Source: Eggerthella timonensis (GTDB lineage Bacteria > Actinomycetota > Coriobacteriia > Coriobacteriales > Eggerthellaceae). Taken from it: a stretch of 64,000 bases of DNA. A program made the position numbers and the translations under genes. Below the pieces are notes generated by a model. It made no database searches. It was given only the letters and a program-made list of their open reading frames with translations, and had not been told where the DNA came from. The DNA lies in assembly GCF_900184265.1 (NCBI RefSeq), contig NZ_FXXA01000002.1, positions 310,001 to 374,000 on the forward strand, read 5' to 3'. Each line of letters begins with the position of its first letter. Within the stretch, counting starts at the first letter, position 1. Positions 1-8,440 of the stretch are shown piece after piece.

Positions 1-1358
1 GTCGCAACTGCAGCCACCAGCACGATGCCCGCAGCGGGAGCGTTCCCGGCGATGAGCGTGGCGGACAGCGCGAAGTATGCCAGCAGCGCTCCCAAGTGCG
101 GCTTCAGCGCACCTGCCAGCGTCACGAGCGCGAGCAACCCCCAAAACAGCGGGTTGTCGAACCCGCTCGTCTGCGGCAGATTCGCAAACGCCACGAACGC
201 GACCGCCCCGCTGCCCAACGCGCCCACCGCGTGCGCGGCGACGGTGCGTTGCAGCGGCGTGATGCGCTCGCGCAGCGGCACGCGCGGAACCGGCGGCTCT
301 TTTTCCGCCGCGGCTTCTTCTTCCTCGTCGTCGGCATGGCCCACGATGATGGAAAGCTCGCGCACGCCGCGCTTCGGATCGCCCAGAAACGGTTCGAGCT
401 CCTCCGCAAAATCGGCGACGGTCGCATAACGCTCTTCCCGATCGGGATCGAGCGCAAAGAAGATCACGTCGTCGACGGCGGGATCGAGCTCGTCCCAGCA
501 CAATGACGGCAGCACGAGCTCGGCGTCCTCGATGGCGGCTTCCGCACGCTCAAGATCGGGCGCCAGAAACGGGTTCTCGCCCGCCAGCATCTCGTAGGTG
601 AGCGACGCGAGCGCCCACTCGTCGCAGCGCACGTCGAGGTTCTCCTGACGCATCTGCTCGAGCGGCATGTAGCCGATGGTACCGCCGCCTGCAGCGCCGT
701 ACCCTGACGCGTCGGCCAGCGTGGCCAGGCCGAAGTCGGTCACCTTCACCTGTCCCTGATGGTTGATCAGCACGTTGTCCGGCTTGATGTCGAGGTGGAG
801 CACCTGGTTCGCGTGCGCAACCTCCAGCGCGTGCGACACCGACGCGAACACAGCCGCCGCAACGTCCAGCGTGAGGCGGTCGGCATGGCGGTGCAGCAGC
901 TCGGTGAGCGTCATGCCCTCGACGTATTCCATGATGAGGTACGCAGTGGAATCCTGCACCTCGAAATCGTACACCGCGACGATGCTCGCGTCCGACAGCA
1001 TCGCAGCGGTGCGCGCCTCGTCCAACCCGGGTACATGCGCGAGCGAGTGCACGAGCGGCTCGTCGCCGATCAGGTCGAACACCGAGGTCGCTCCGCCGTC
1101 GCTTCCGTCGGCAGCATCGTCTTCGCCGAACAAGGGGTCGTCTTCCCACGGAAGCGGTTCGATCGGCTGCTGCCGTACGGCGTTCGCCCCGGGAAGCGCC
1201 GCGCGCGCGGCATCCATCTCGTCCAACTCGATGCACTTGATGGCCACCCTGCGCTGGATGCGCGTGTCCCACGCCACCCGCACGGTGCCGAAGCCGCCGG
1301 CCTTCGCTTCGCCGACGGGTCGATAGCGATTCAATATGAGCTGTTGATCACGTGCCAT
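1..1358 (-). CDS. Serine/threonine protein kinase, partial (C-terminus beyond left edge)
   Basis: A Hanks-type protein kinase that phosphorylates Ser/Thr on target proteins, probably membrane-anchored. The glycine loop GGFGTV is at residues 21-26, the ATP lysine in VAIK at about 41, the catalytic loop HLDIKPDN at 188-195 and DFG at 208-210. An acidic insertion at about 67-90 splits the N-lobe. The usual APE motif is degenerate (MPLEQM). Hydrophobic segments follow from about residue 390 and the frame stays open at the window edge. The ATG at 1358 is chosen because TATAAT lies 6 nt upstream with no Shine-Dalgarno, suggesting a leaderless mRNA. The FHA and PP2C genes at the other end of the window could belong to the same signalling network (inference). 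Confidence 0.92.
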   Translation of the reverse strand, partial: MARDQQLILNRYRPVGEAKAGGFGTVRVAWDTRIQRRVAIKCIELDEMDAARAALPGANAVRQQPIEPLPWEDDPLFGEDDAADGSDGGATSVFDLIGDEPLVHSLAHVPGLDEARTAAMLSDASIVAVYDFEVQDSTAYLIMEYVEGMTLTELLHRHADRLTLDVAAAVFASVSHALEVAHANQVLHLDIKPDNVLINHQGQVKVTDFGLATLADASGYGAAGGGTIGYMPLEQMRQENLDVRCDEWALASLTYEMLAGENPFLAPDLERAEAAIEDAELVLPSLCWDELDPAVDDVIFFALDPDREERYATVADFAEELEPFLGDPKRGVRELSIIVGHADDEEEEAAAEKEPPVPRVPLRERITPLQRTVAAHAVGALGSGAVAFVAFANLPQTSGFDNPLFWGLLALVTLAGALKPHLGALLAYFALSATLIAGNAPAAGIVLVAAVA

Positions 1359-1674
1359 GCGCCTATTATAGGGCAGACGACCGAAGATGCCCACGCGGGC
1401 TACCGCAGCACATGACCCGTGCAGAAAACCTCGTCCCTATCTGATGCAAAATCGGGTTTTTGGCAGCGTATCCCCGTATCGGCCGCCATTGAGAACGTTC
1501 GGGAGAGGCGCACGCCGAAGAAACCGCAGGTCGCGGTTCGTCCTATCTCCGAATCAGCCGAACAAAGCTGCCAAAAACCCGATTCTGCAACGTATCGCGC
1601 TGGAAATCTTGCACAAGCCGGCGCATCGCGGTCGCATATCGCCGTGCAAGCTGCGCCCCTCGACGGCCGCGAGC
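1359..1674. other. Intergenic region with a long inverted-repeat element
   Basis: No gene is supported here. The stretch holds one long inverted-repeat element (1445-1589) and otherwise only shadow frames. The kinase promoter (-10 TATAAT) sits at its left border, immediately upstream of 1358. Confidence 0.7.
1445..1589. repeat. Long inverted-repeat element, family with GACCTG core (copy 1)
   Basis: The arms at 1445-1467 and 1567-1589 are complementary over 23 bp with one mismatch; the arm core is ATCGGGTTTTTGGCAGC. The 99-nt interior carries GAAACCGCAGGTCG at 1520-1533. Its reverse complement, CGACCTGCGGTTTC, matches the core motif in the elements near 13.6, 13.9, 42.2, 54.3, 55.6 and 60.2 kb. 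It is noncoding and lies between the kinase promoter and the 3' end of the YigZ-like gene. Confidence 0.7.
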
Positions 1675-2310
1675 TCAGAACGCGGCCTCCAAGGGGTCGC
1701 TGACGCGCACGCGCTCCCGGCCGCGCTCGAGTTCGGTGATCTTCAACAGCAGCGCCTCCTGCGTGCCGTCGAGCATGCGAAGACGCAGAGTGACCGCATC
1801 GTCGTATACGGTGTCGAGCACCTTCGCGCCGCAGTCGGCCGCGATGCGCGCGAGCTGGTCGTACTTCCCGTACGCCGCACGCACTTCGATGTCCACGCAC
1901 CGCGACACGACCACAAGCTCGGCAGCCTCGATGCCTGCCTGCGCGGCCTGCGTGTACGCGCGCACGAGGCCGCCCGTGCCCAGCAGCACACCGCCGAAGT
2001 AGCGCGTGACCACCACGATCACATCGGTCAGCCCCGCATGTTGAACCGCCTCGAGCGTGGGCAGTCCCGCCGTCTTCTGCGGCTCGCCGTCATCGGAATA
2101 GCGCACGCGCCCTTGCGCGCCCGCGCCCCCCGCGCGCAGCACGTAGGCGTACACGTTGTGACGCGCCATGCGGTTGGCCGCACGGATCTCCTCAAGAAAG
2201 GCCAGCGCTTCGTCCTCGGTTTCCACATGGGCAAGGCTCGCGATGAAGCGGCTCTTCTTCTCTTCGATCTCGGCGGTCGCCCGCCCCGCTATGGTGGTGT
2301 AGGAAGTCAT
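1675..2310 (-). CDS. yigZ: YigZ/IMPACT family protein (UPF0029)
   Basis: A 211-residue protein with the family's hallmark segment VVVTRYFGGVLLGTGGLVRAY around residues 98-118 and the N-terminal KKSRFIA pattern, so it is a full-length YigZ/IMPACT protein. Relatives are linked to translation regulation and stress, but the bacterial role is not settled. The start at 2310 is supported by the hexamer TACACT 6 nt upstream and the lack of a Shine-Dalgarno, again a leaderless layout. It is transcribed alone, with a gap of about 100 nt to the flavoprotein gene at 2410, which is also on the minus strand. Confidence 0.93.
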   Translation of the reverse strand: MTSYTTIAGRATAEIEEKKSRFIASLAHVETEDEALAFLEEIRAANRMARHNVYAYVLRAGGAGAQGRVRYSDDGEPQKTAGLPTLEAVQHAGLTDVIVVVTRYFGGVLLGTGGLVRAYTQAAQAGIEAAELVVVSRCVDIEVRAAYGKYDQLARIAADCGAKVLDTVYDDAVTLRLRMLDGTQEALLLKITELERGRERVRVSDPLEAAF

Positions 2311-2409
2311 AGGGAAAGTGTAGCAGAAGAGCCCGGGCAGGGAGGGAGGCGCCCGGGCTCTCGGAACGGTTCGCGGCTGGCGACGGATCGCTCCGCCGCA
2401 TGCAGTGCG

Positions 2410-3990
2410 TTACTTGCCGGCGATGAACGCGTGCGCGGTGTTCGCGGCCGTGCGGGCGCTGTTCACGCCGTGGCAGGTCATGGAGCCGTTGATGTCGATG
2501 CCGTACATGTTGTTGTACAGCATGCCGCCGTCGGCGCCCACGGCGAACAGGTTCTCGAACGCCTGGTCGCGGCCGGGCTTCTTCACGCGGAACTGGCGGT
2601 CGGTCTTCACGCCGCCGGAGTACAGGCCCTCGAGCGCACCGCGGATGAGCCCGCAGTAGAACGGCGGCGTGGCGATGGGCATGAGGTACTCGGGGTCCTT
2701 GCCGTAGTCGACGTCGACGCCTCCTTCGACGTTGGCGTTGTACTGCTTGACCTGGCTCAGGAACAGCTCCTTGTCGACCTCCATGATGTCGGCCAGCTCT
2801 TCCAGCGTGTCGGCTTTGTAGGCGTCGTCGCCCTTGGCGATCATCTCGTCCCACAGCTGCGCGCATTCCTCGTCGCCGTCGAGCATGTACTCGTAGATAT
2901 CCTTGTCCATGATGCTCCAGCAGGTGCCGCCGGCCAGACGCACGGGCACGTGCTGCAGCTCGAAGTTGTGGGTGTACGTGGAGCACGCCTCGTCGGAGAA
3001 GCGCTCGCCGTTGATGTCCACCCACAGGCTCGGTCCGCCCCAGCACAGCTTGTCCCAGATGGGGCCCCACGGGCCGGCCGACCCGATGATGTTCGTGCAG
3101 CCGAACGCCGGCGCGCCGTGCTCGATGCCGCCGGCCTTGATCATCATGGTCACGCCGTCGCCGTAGTGGCCCGGCGTGCCGATGATGCGGATGTCCTCAA
3201 GGTCCACGCCCAGCTTGCCCATGCGCGCGGCGTCCTCGCCGAAGCCGCCCGTGCTGATGATGACGGCCTTCGCGTTGATCTTGAGCGTGTCGCCGTACGT
3301 GTCGGTGGCGTACGCGCCGGCCACGTTGCCGTTCTCGTCCAGCACGAGGTCGCGGGCGCGCGTGTTCAGGCGCAGGTTCACGCCGTATTCGGCCAGCTTC
3401 TTCTTCATGTACGGGAAGTAGCCGATGCCGGCCGCGCCGCCCTTGTACACGTAGTCGAAGCTGAACTCGGCGCGGTAGCGGCCCTGCTTGTACATCTCCA
3501 GGTACGCCGGGTCGAGGTCCTCGATGGCCTCGTACTGCACGCCGTTGTCGATGAGCCACTGCACGTTCTCGGCGGCGTGGCTGATCATGTCGCGGATGAA
3601 CATCTGGTTCACCGTGTAGGACTGGGCGTCGGCCTCGTAGCGCACCATCTCGCCCAGCGTCGCCTCGCCCGAGTTGGGATGCAGGCCGTAGGCGTTCGTG
3701 CACTCGACGCCCGTGCCGTTGCCGCCGAGCGCGGACTGACCCTCGATCAGCAGCACCTTGTCGCCGTTCTCGCCCGCCTGCACTGCGGCCGCCGTGCCGG
3801 AGAAGCCGCCGCCGACAACCAGGATGTCGCACGAGATTTCCTCGGTGACCTGGCTCGCCCAGTCGGTGTCCTCGTCGTCTTTCGAACCCTTCTTGTCGGC
3901 CGCATAGGCGACGCCCGTCGCGCTCATGGCCAGAGCCGCGCCCGCCATGCCGGCGCCCAGCAGGAAGTTCCTTCTGCTCAATTCAGTCAT
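2410..3990 (-). CDS. Tat-exported FAD-dependent fumarate-reductase-like oxidoreductase
   Basis: A 526-residue flavoprotein of the flavocytochrome c/fumarate reductase/urocanate reductase family. A twin-arginine signal (SRRNFLLGAG) at the N-terminus predicts export. The FAD Rossmann motif VVGGGFSGTAAAVQAG starts near residue 57, and the C-terminal GVDINGSMTCHGVN-type segment closes the FAD domain. It has no haem-binding CxxCH, so electrons must come from a separate donor. The natural acceptor cannot be read from sequence. A small palindrome (GTGAG-ACA-CTCAC, 3991-4003) directly abuts the start codon and overlaps the ribosome site, a possible operator. The lipoprotein and membrane LuxR genes upstream on the same strand are its likely functional neighbours. 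Confidence 0.9.
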   Translation of the reverse strand: MTELSRRNFLLGAGMAGAALAMSATGVAYAADKKGSKDDEDTDWASQVTEEISCDILVVGGGFSGTAAAVQAGENGDKVLLIEGQSALGGNGTGVECTNAYGLHPNSGEATLGEMVRYEADAQSYTVNQMFIRDMISHAAENVQWLIDNGVQYEAIEDLDPAYLEMYKQGRYRAEFSFDYVYKGGAAGIGYFPYMKKKLAEYGVNLRLNTRARDLVLDENGNVAGAYATDTYGDTLKINAKAVIISTGGFGEDAARMGKLGVDLEDIRIIGTPGHYGDGVTMMIKAGGIEHGAPAFGCTNIIGSAGPWGPIWDKLCWGGPSLWVDINGERFSDEACSTYTHNFELQHVPVRLAGGTCWSIMDKDIYEYMLDGDEECAQLWDEMIAKGDDAYKADTLEELADIMEVDKELFLSQVKQYNANVEGGVDVDYGKDPEYLMPIATPPFYCGLIRGALEGLYSGGVKTDRQFRVKKPGRDQAFENLFAVGADGGMLYNNMYGIDINGSMTCHGVNSARTAANTAHAFIAGK

Positions 3991-4088
3991 GTGAGTGTCT
4001 CACTTTCGTGTCGATGAATGAAAACGTGGGAGAGCCATCTGCGAAACCACCTGCGAAACCGTCCGCAGAATCGTCCACTCGTTTTGGT

Positions 4089-4553
4089 CTAGCGCTTCTT
4101 GAAATCGCCGTCGGCGTACGTGACCGTCTTGCCGTCGACCACCGCTTCAAGGCTCTCGATGGTGTAGGTGTTGTCCTTCACGTTTTCATGCGTGGCGGCG
4201 ATCTCGGCACCGGCGAATTCGGTTACCCGCACCTGCATCGTCAGGCTCTCGATGTCGAACCCGGTGATCTCGCGCAGATCGTCCACGTAGTCGGCGAACT
4301 TGGCATCATCGCTGGAAACCGTGATGGGGCTATCGGCCGCCGACACGTCCCAATCCACCAGGGTCATCTCGTTCGTCGCCGTCTTCACAAGCGTCTTCGT
4401 CGTGGCATCGGCGCTGCTGGCCCCCGAGCTGCCGGAGCCGTCCGAGCCGCCTCCGCACGCCGCGAGCGCGCCCAGCGACAGAACCGCGACCACGGCCAAC
4501 GCGAGCATCATCGACACGCGCCTCGTCTTGCTCCCTCTTGTGCGCATCTCCAT
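4089..4553 (-). CDS. Small lipoprotein of unknown function
   Basis: A 154-residue predicted lipoprotein. The basic N-terminus and hydrophobic helix end in a lipobox (GALAAC, Cys at about residue 33), followed by a Gly/Ser-rich linker and a folded domain of about 110 residues rich in Thr, Val and Asp. I do not recognise the domain. The start at 4553 follows the purine-rich stretch GGAAGGGGAGAGGG; a second ATG two codons in (4547) is equally possible. It sits between a membrane LuxR regulator and a flavin reductase, all on the minus strand, and may be a surface component of that unit (inference). The open frame extends further upstream but runs into the hairpin at 4756-4814. Confidence 0.75.
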   Translation of the reverse strand: MEMRTRGSKTRRVSMMLALAVVAVLSLGALAACGGGSDGSGSSGASSADATTKTLVKTATNEMTLVDWDVSAADSPITVSSDDAKFADYVDDLREITGFDIESLTMQVRVTEFAGAEIAATHENVKDNTYTIESLEAVVDGKTVTYADGDFKKR

Positions 4554-4755
4554 CCCTCTCCCCTTCCTATTCGATTCGCCGCTGCAAACCAGCCCCTTGC
4601 CGGCCGGCGGCTCGAGAACGATTGAACGCGAAGCGGATGGGGATTTCTTCATCAGGAGCGGGCGTTTTGCGAAAATCACCCGTTTGTGATGAGAGGAAGC
4701 GAGGACTGCGGAGGGCCCGCCGTGGGGGCTGGCCCGCAACCCACAGATCGCCCAA

Positions 4756-4814
4756 ACATCTTCGCTCGGGAAACACGCCTCACACGCTGTGGCGTGTTTC
4801 CCGAGCGAAGATGT
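4756..4814. repeat. 24-bp perfect stem-loop
   Basis: The arms 4756-4779 and 4791-4814 are perfectly complementary over 24 bp with an 11-nt loop. No T-run follows on either strand, so it is not a standard terminator. It lies between the LuxR and lipoprotein genes (both minus) and could attenuate read-through or stabilise RNA ends. It lacks the long interior of the other inverted-repeat elements. The rest of the 4554-4851 gap holds nothing else I can support. Confidence 0.75.
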
Positions 4815-4851
4815 GCCCCGAAACCTCAAACGGGCGGCTTTAGCGCACCTG

Positions 4852-6333
4852 TTAAGGCTGCTGGGGGAATACCAGGTCGAGCAGTTCTTGGCGGTTGTGA
4901 ACGTTCACCTTGGTGTAGATGTGGCGGATGTGGCTCTTCACCGTGTTCTCCGACACGTGCAAATGCTCGGAGATGTAGGGGCCGTTGCGCCCGGCAACCA
5001 GCAGCGACAGCACGTCGGTCTCGCGCGAGGTGAGGAAGAACGCAGACGACAGCTCGGCGATGCGCTGCGACGGCAAACCGGGCGTTGCGCCGTCATCGCC
5101 CGGAGCGCGCAGCGACGCGTCATCGGGTCGGTTAAAGTCGATCTCGTACTTGCTGAGGTTGCCCCACACGCTGCCTCTCCCGCCCGACAGCCCCACCGTC
5201 AGCAGCAACAACGCGCTGCCGAACACGATGTACGACACGATGGTGGCGCCGTCCTTATCCACGAACTGCCCCAGCACCGTGCCCAGCAGGATGCCCAGCT
5301 GATCGACCGCGTAGACCACGCAGATCATGCGCAGCAGCGACGTGCCCGACTTGTAGCTGAGCATGACGATGATCGTCCAGATGAGCAGATCGAAGCACGC
5401 GTACCCCGTGAAGAACAGACAATCGGACACGAGCGCGCCCGGTGCGCCCATCACCGCAAGCGTACCGCTGGCGATGAGCCCCACCGACATGGCCACCAGC
5501 GCCGCGCGCAGGATGAGGTAGGGCCGCCATGAGTAGAACAGGTACCCCACCAGCACCGCAAGGCTAGTGAACGCGCGCAGCGCCACCGTGATGTACTCGA
5601 CGTAGGCGCCCTGCATACCCGGCGTGAACATAGCCTGGTAGTTCGCGAAGCCGAACGACGCGCTGATGGCCAGCACCATGAGCAGGAAGTAGCGGTCGCA
5701 GCCGAACAGCCGCCCCGCGCGTCGCATGCCGTCGGCGCACTTCTCGCGCACGCGGGCGATAGCTTCGAGCGTCGCGCGATTCTGCCCGCGCACGAGGTAG
5801 ACGGCATAGCACAGCGCCGAGAACAGCGGCAACAGCACGGCGAACGCCACCGATGCGGTCGGGCGCAAAAACATCACCAGCAAAATGGCAACGATGTTCA
5901 GGGGCAATGCCGCCGCAAGATGCACGAGCGCGTTCGTGGTCCCCTGGCACGTGGCGATGCCGCCGGCCAACACGGCCCCGACGCTCTGGTACAGCCCCAC
6001 GAGAATGCCGCCCGCCACGAGCAGCGCGGGATCGGTGTGGATGCCGAGGTAAATCAGCAGCGAGCCCAGGCTGCCGCACAGAAAGGAGCAGCCGGCGAAC
6101 ACCTTGGGGTCGAGCACCCGCGAGCGCATCGAGGCGCTTGCCGCCAGCACGGCCAGCAGCAGCGCGCTGGCGGCGAACGACACGATGAACGGAAGCACGT
6201 CGATGGGCTTGCCCGCCGCCGAGAACAGCGCCGGGCTGAATGGGACGACGTCGAACCACGACCAGAAGAACGACGACACGAGCAGCGCCACCGGAGAGAT
6301 ATTGCCCGTGAATCTGTCGAGTATCTCGCTCAT
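4852..6333 (-). CDS. Membrane-bound LuxR-family transcriptional regulator (multi-TM)
   Basis: A 493-residue protein with about 12 hydrophobic helices in the first 400 residues, arranged like an MFS fold, then a C-terminal LuxR HTH (LTSRETDVLSLL...SENTVKSHIRHIYTKVNVH). This architecture is abundant in Eggerthella-type genomes, often next to reductases; the membrane part is presumed to sense a small molecule. The start at 6333 is preferred over 6408 because TATACT lies 7 nt upstream and conservation of hydrophobicity begins there. No Shine-Dalgarno is present. It is upstream of a lipoprotein and a flavin reductase on the same strand, so these are candidate targets (inference). Confidence 0.88.
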   Translation of the reverse strand: MSEILDRFTGNISPVALLVSSFFWSWFDVVPFSPALFSAAGKPIDVLPFIVSFAASALLLAVLAASASMRSRVLDPKVFAGCSFLCGSLGSLLIYLGIHTDPALLVAGGILVGLYQSVGAVLAGGIATCQGTTNALVHLAAALPLNIVAILLVMFLRPTASVAFAVLLPLFSALCYAVYLVRGQNRATLEAIARVREKCADGMRRAGRLFGCDRYFLLMVLAISASFGFANYQAMFTPGMQGAYVEYITVALRAFTSLAVLVGYLFYSWRPYLILRAALVAMSVGLIASGTLAVMGAPGALVSDCLFFTGYACFDLLIWTIIVMLSYKSGTSLLRMICVVYAVDQLGILLGTVLGQFVDKDGATIVSYIVFGSALLLLTVGLSGGRGSVWGNLSKYEIDFNRPDDASLRAPGDDGATPGLPSQRIAELSSAFFLTSRETDVLSLLVAGRNGPYISEHLHVSENTVKSHIRHIYTKVNVHNRQELLDLVFPQQP

Positions 6334-6402
6334 GGGTGCGAGTATAGCAAACGGAGCGGGGAAAAATCGCGACGCGAACGCACGCACGTGCACGTTGAGG
6401 CA

Positions 6403-6429
6403 AAACAAAAAACCCGCCGAAGCGGGTTT
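6403..6429 (-). terminator. Intrinsic terminator of tRNA-Leu
   Basis: On the minus strand, AAACCCGC-TTCG-GCGGGTTT forms an 8-bp stem with a stable UUCG tetraloop, followed by TTTGTTTT. It lies 12 nt beyond the encoded CCA of tRNA-Leu. Confidence 0.88.
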
Positions 6430-6440
6430 CTCAATTCAAA

Positions 6441-6527
6441 TGGTGCGGGTGAAAGGACTTGAACCTTCATGGGGTTGCCCCCATACGGACCTGAACCGTA
6501 CGCGTCTGCCAATTCCGCCACACCCGC
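6441..6527 (-). tRNA. tRNA-Leu(CAG)
   Basis: An 87-nt tRNA with a long variable arm. The acceptor stem GCGGGTG pairs with CACCCGC, the anticodon stem ACGG/CCGT closes the loop TTCAGGT (anticodon CAG), the T arm is GGTTCAAGTCC, and CCA is encoded at the 3' end. It reads CUG codons, which are very frequent in this GC-rich genome. Confidence 0.96.
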
Positions 6528-6702
6528 ATGCCTTACAGCCTTGGCCGAAAGCAAGAATAGATGATACAGGACGTTTCCGCTCGATGCAAGGAAAAAAACT
6601 AAGCTCGCCGCATTTTATTTCCCGTCCGCCTTTTCGCCAGAGCAGGCGCGCTTCGTTTCCGCGCGTCGCGCAGATGCCCTTTCGTTCGGCTACAATGGGA
6701 AC

Positions 6703-7407
6703 ATGGAAGAAGCGACGCGCATACTCGTCATCGAAGACGACATCGACATCAACGAGCTGACGGCTACGTATCTCAGGAAGGCGGGGTACGCCTGCGTCCA
6801 GGCGTATTCCGGAAGCGAGGCCCGGCTGTTGCTGAACGCGCGCGTCGCAACCGGGGACGCGCCGTTCGACCTGGTCGTCACCGACCTCATGCTGCCCGGT
6901 GCATCGGGGGAGGATCTCATACGCGAGATTCGCCAGCAAAGCGACGCTCCCATCATCGTGGTGTCGGCGCGCACTGGCACCGACGACAAGGTGCAGCTTT
7001 TGAAACTGGGCGCAGACGACTACCTGGGAAAGCCCTTCGACCTCGACGAGCTGCATGCGCGCATCGTCGTCCAGCTGCGCCACGCCGCCCGCGGAACCGC
7101 ACAGGCCACGGCCACGTTGCGCTTCAAGGACTGGGTCCTCGACACCGACGCCCGCACCCTCACCGCCGCAGGCATGCCCGTTAAGCTTACTCGCCTGGAG
7201 TACGGGATCGTCGAAACGCTCGTACGCCGTCCCAAAAAGGTGTTCACCAAACAAGAGCTGCTTCGGTCGGCGTGGAACGACGAGTGCTTCGTCGAGGAAA
7301 AGGCCGCCACCGTGCACATCAGCAACATCCGCAGCAAGCTGAGGGCCTCCGGCACCGACGACTACGTGGAAACCGTCTGGGGCATCGGGTTCAAGCTCGC
7401 CGATTGA
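6703..7407 (+). CDS. OmpR-family response regulator
   Basis: A 234-residue two-component regulator. The receiver domain spans about residues 5-120 with acidic pocket EDD near 12-14, phospho-acceptor Asp in VVTDLMLPG near 66 and Lys in GKPFDLDEL near 110. The winged-helix DNA-binding domain follows at about 140-234 (...YVETVWGIGFKLAD). TACAAT lies 6 nt upstream of the ATG, so the mRNA is probably leaderless. It precedes an ABC ATPase, permease and histidine kinase on the same strand, the layout of bacitracin/lantibiotic resistance modules. A perfect 11-bp direct repeat in the gap after this gene is the probable binding site controlling the transporter. Confidence 0.93.
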   Translation: MEEATRILVIEDDIDINELTATYLRKAGYACVQAYSGSEARLLLNARVATGDAPFDLVVTDLMLPGASGEDLIREIRQQSDAPIIVVSARTGTDDKVQLLKLGADDYLGKPFDLDELHARIVVQLRHAARGTAQATATLRFKDWVLDTDARTLTAAGMPVKLTRLEYGIVETLVRRPKKVFTKQELLRSAWNDECFVEEKAATVHISNIRSKLRASGTDDYVETVWGIGFKLAD

Positions 7408-7428
7408 GCATGCGCGAACCCGCCCCGC

Positions 7429-7450
7429 TTAACCATTTCTTAACCATTTC
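7429..7450 (+). promoter_or_regulatory. Tandem 11-bp direct repeat, probable response-regulator site
   Basis: TTAACCATTTC occurs twice head-to-tail with an 11-bp period, about one helical turn, as expected for an OmpR-type dimer. It lies about 80 nt upstream of the ABC ATPase start, just upstream of a possible -35 (TTGCTG, 7459). Being immediately downstream of the regulator gene, it suggests control of the transporter and kinase genes. Confidence 0.65.
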
Positions 7451-7528
7451 AAGGCGACTTGCTGAACACCTTTTCCGTATCGTGGAACGCATCGGAGAAC
7501 AACGAGACGATACCGAAAGGAGCGCAAC

Positions 7529-8440
7529 GTGAACGTAGTGGAAACCCACGGGCTGATGAAAACCTTCGGCAGCAAAACCGCCGTCGATCATTTCGATATG
7601 CACGTCAACCAAGGCGATATCTACGGATTTGTCGGGCGCAACGGAGCAGGCAAAACAACGGTGATGAGGGTGCTGGCAGGCCTTGCAGCACCCAGTGGAG
7701 GCGACGTCAGCGTATTCGACATGGCCCCGCAGGAAGCGGGGGCGTCTCGACGCATCGGCGTGCTCATCGAGTCTCCCGGTCTGTACGGCACCATGAGCGC
7801 CTACGACAACATGATGCTCAAGGCGCTCAACCTGGGCCTGGTGAACCCGAAGGAGCGCGTGCTCGACCTGCTTGCGTTCACCGGGTTGGGCAACGTCGGA
7901 TCGAAGAAGACGAAGCACTTCTCCATGGGCATGAAGCAGCGCCTGGGCTTGGCGCTGGCTTTGCTGGGCGACCCCGACCTCCTGTTGCTCGACGAACCGC
8001 TCAACGGCCTCGACCCCGAAGGCGCACGCGAGATCCGCCAGCTCATCATGCAACTGAACGCCGACCGCGGCATCACCGTAGTGGTGAGCTCCCATGTTCT
8101 CGAACAGCTGGGAAAGATGGCGACCCGCTACGGCATCATCTGCGAAGGTCGCATGGTGCGCGAGATGACGGCCGCCGACGTCGAGCAGGAGTGCAGCGAT
8201 TTCCTGCAGCTGAACGCCGCGAACCCGACGCTGGCGCTGGCCGCCCTGCAAGAACGATTCCCCAACCTGCGCTTCCAGTCGATGCCCGACGCATCCATCC
8301 GCGTGTTCGGCAGCATGGACGCCGGCGCCGTCGGTGCCGTGCTGAACGAGCGGAGCATCGCCGTGCAGGGCCTGTACGCCCACAAGCGCGATCTGGAAGA
8401 ATTCTTCGTGGAAATGATGGGGGCTGAGCATCGTGGTTAA
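7529..8440 (+). CDS. ABC transporter ATP-binding protein, BcrA/lantibiotic-immunity type
   Basis: A 303-residue ATPase that would power the permease at 8433. Walker A is GRNGAGKTT near residues 36-44, the signature is FSMGMKQRLGLALALLG near 131-147 and Walker B is LLLLDEPLNGLDPEGA, followed by the H-loop SSHVLEQL. A C-terminal extension of about 80 residues is typical of BcrA/NatA-like proteins exporting or excluding peptide antibiotics. GAAAGGAG precedes the ATG. It overlaps the permease start by 8 nt, indicating translational coupling. No lantibiotic precursor or modification gene lies nearby, so the role is more likely self-protection or efflux of a foreign peptide. Confidence 0.92.
   Translation: MNVVETHGLMKTFGSKTAVDHFDMHVNQGDIYGFVGRNGAGKTTVMRVLAGLAAPSGGDVSVFDMAPQEAGASRRIGVLIESPGLYGTMSAYDNMMLKALNLGLVNPKERVLDLLAFTGLGNVGSKKTKHFSMGMKQRLGLALALLGDPDLLLLDEPLNGLDPEGAREIRQLIMQLNADRGITVVVSSHVLEQLGKMATRYGIICEGRMVREMTAADVEQECSDFLQLNAANPTLALAALQERFPNLRFQSMPDASIRVFGSMDAGAVGAVLNERSIAVQGLYAHKRDLEEFFVEMMGAEHRG

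Noticed and set aside
1387-4017. Long plus-strand open frame of 876 codons
   Set aside because: It runs antisense through the YigZ-like and flavoprotein genes, has no ribosome site, and its translation is His/Ala/Val-rich low-complexity sequence typical of GC-rich shadow frames.
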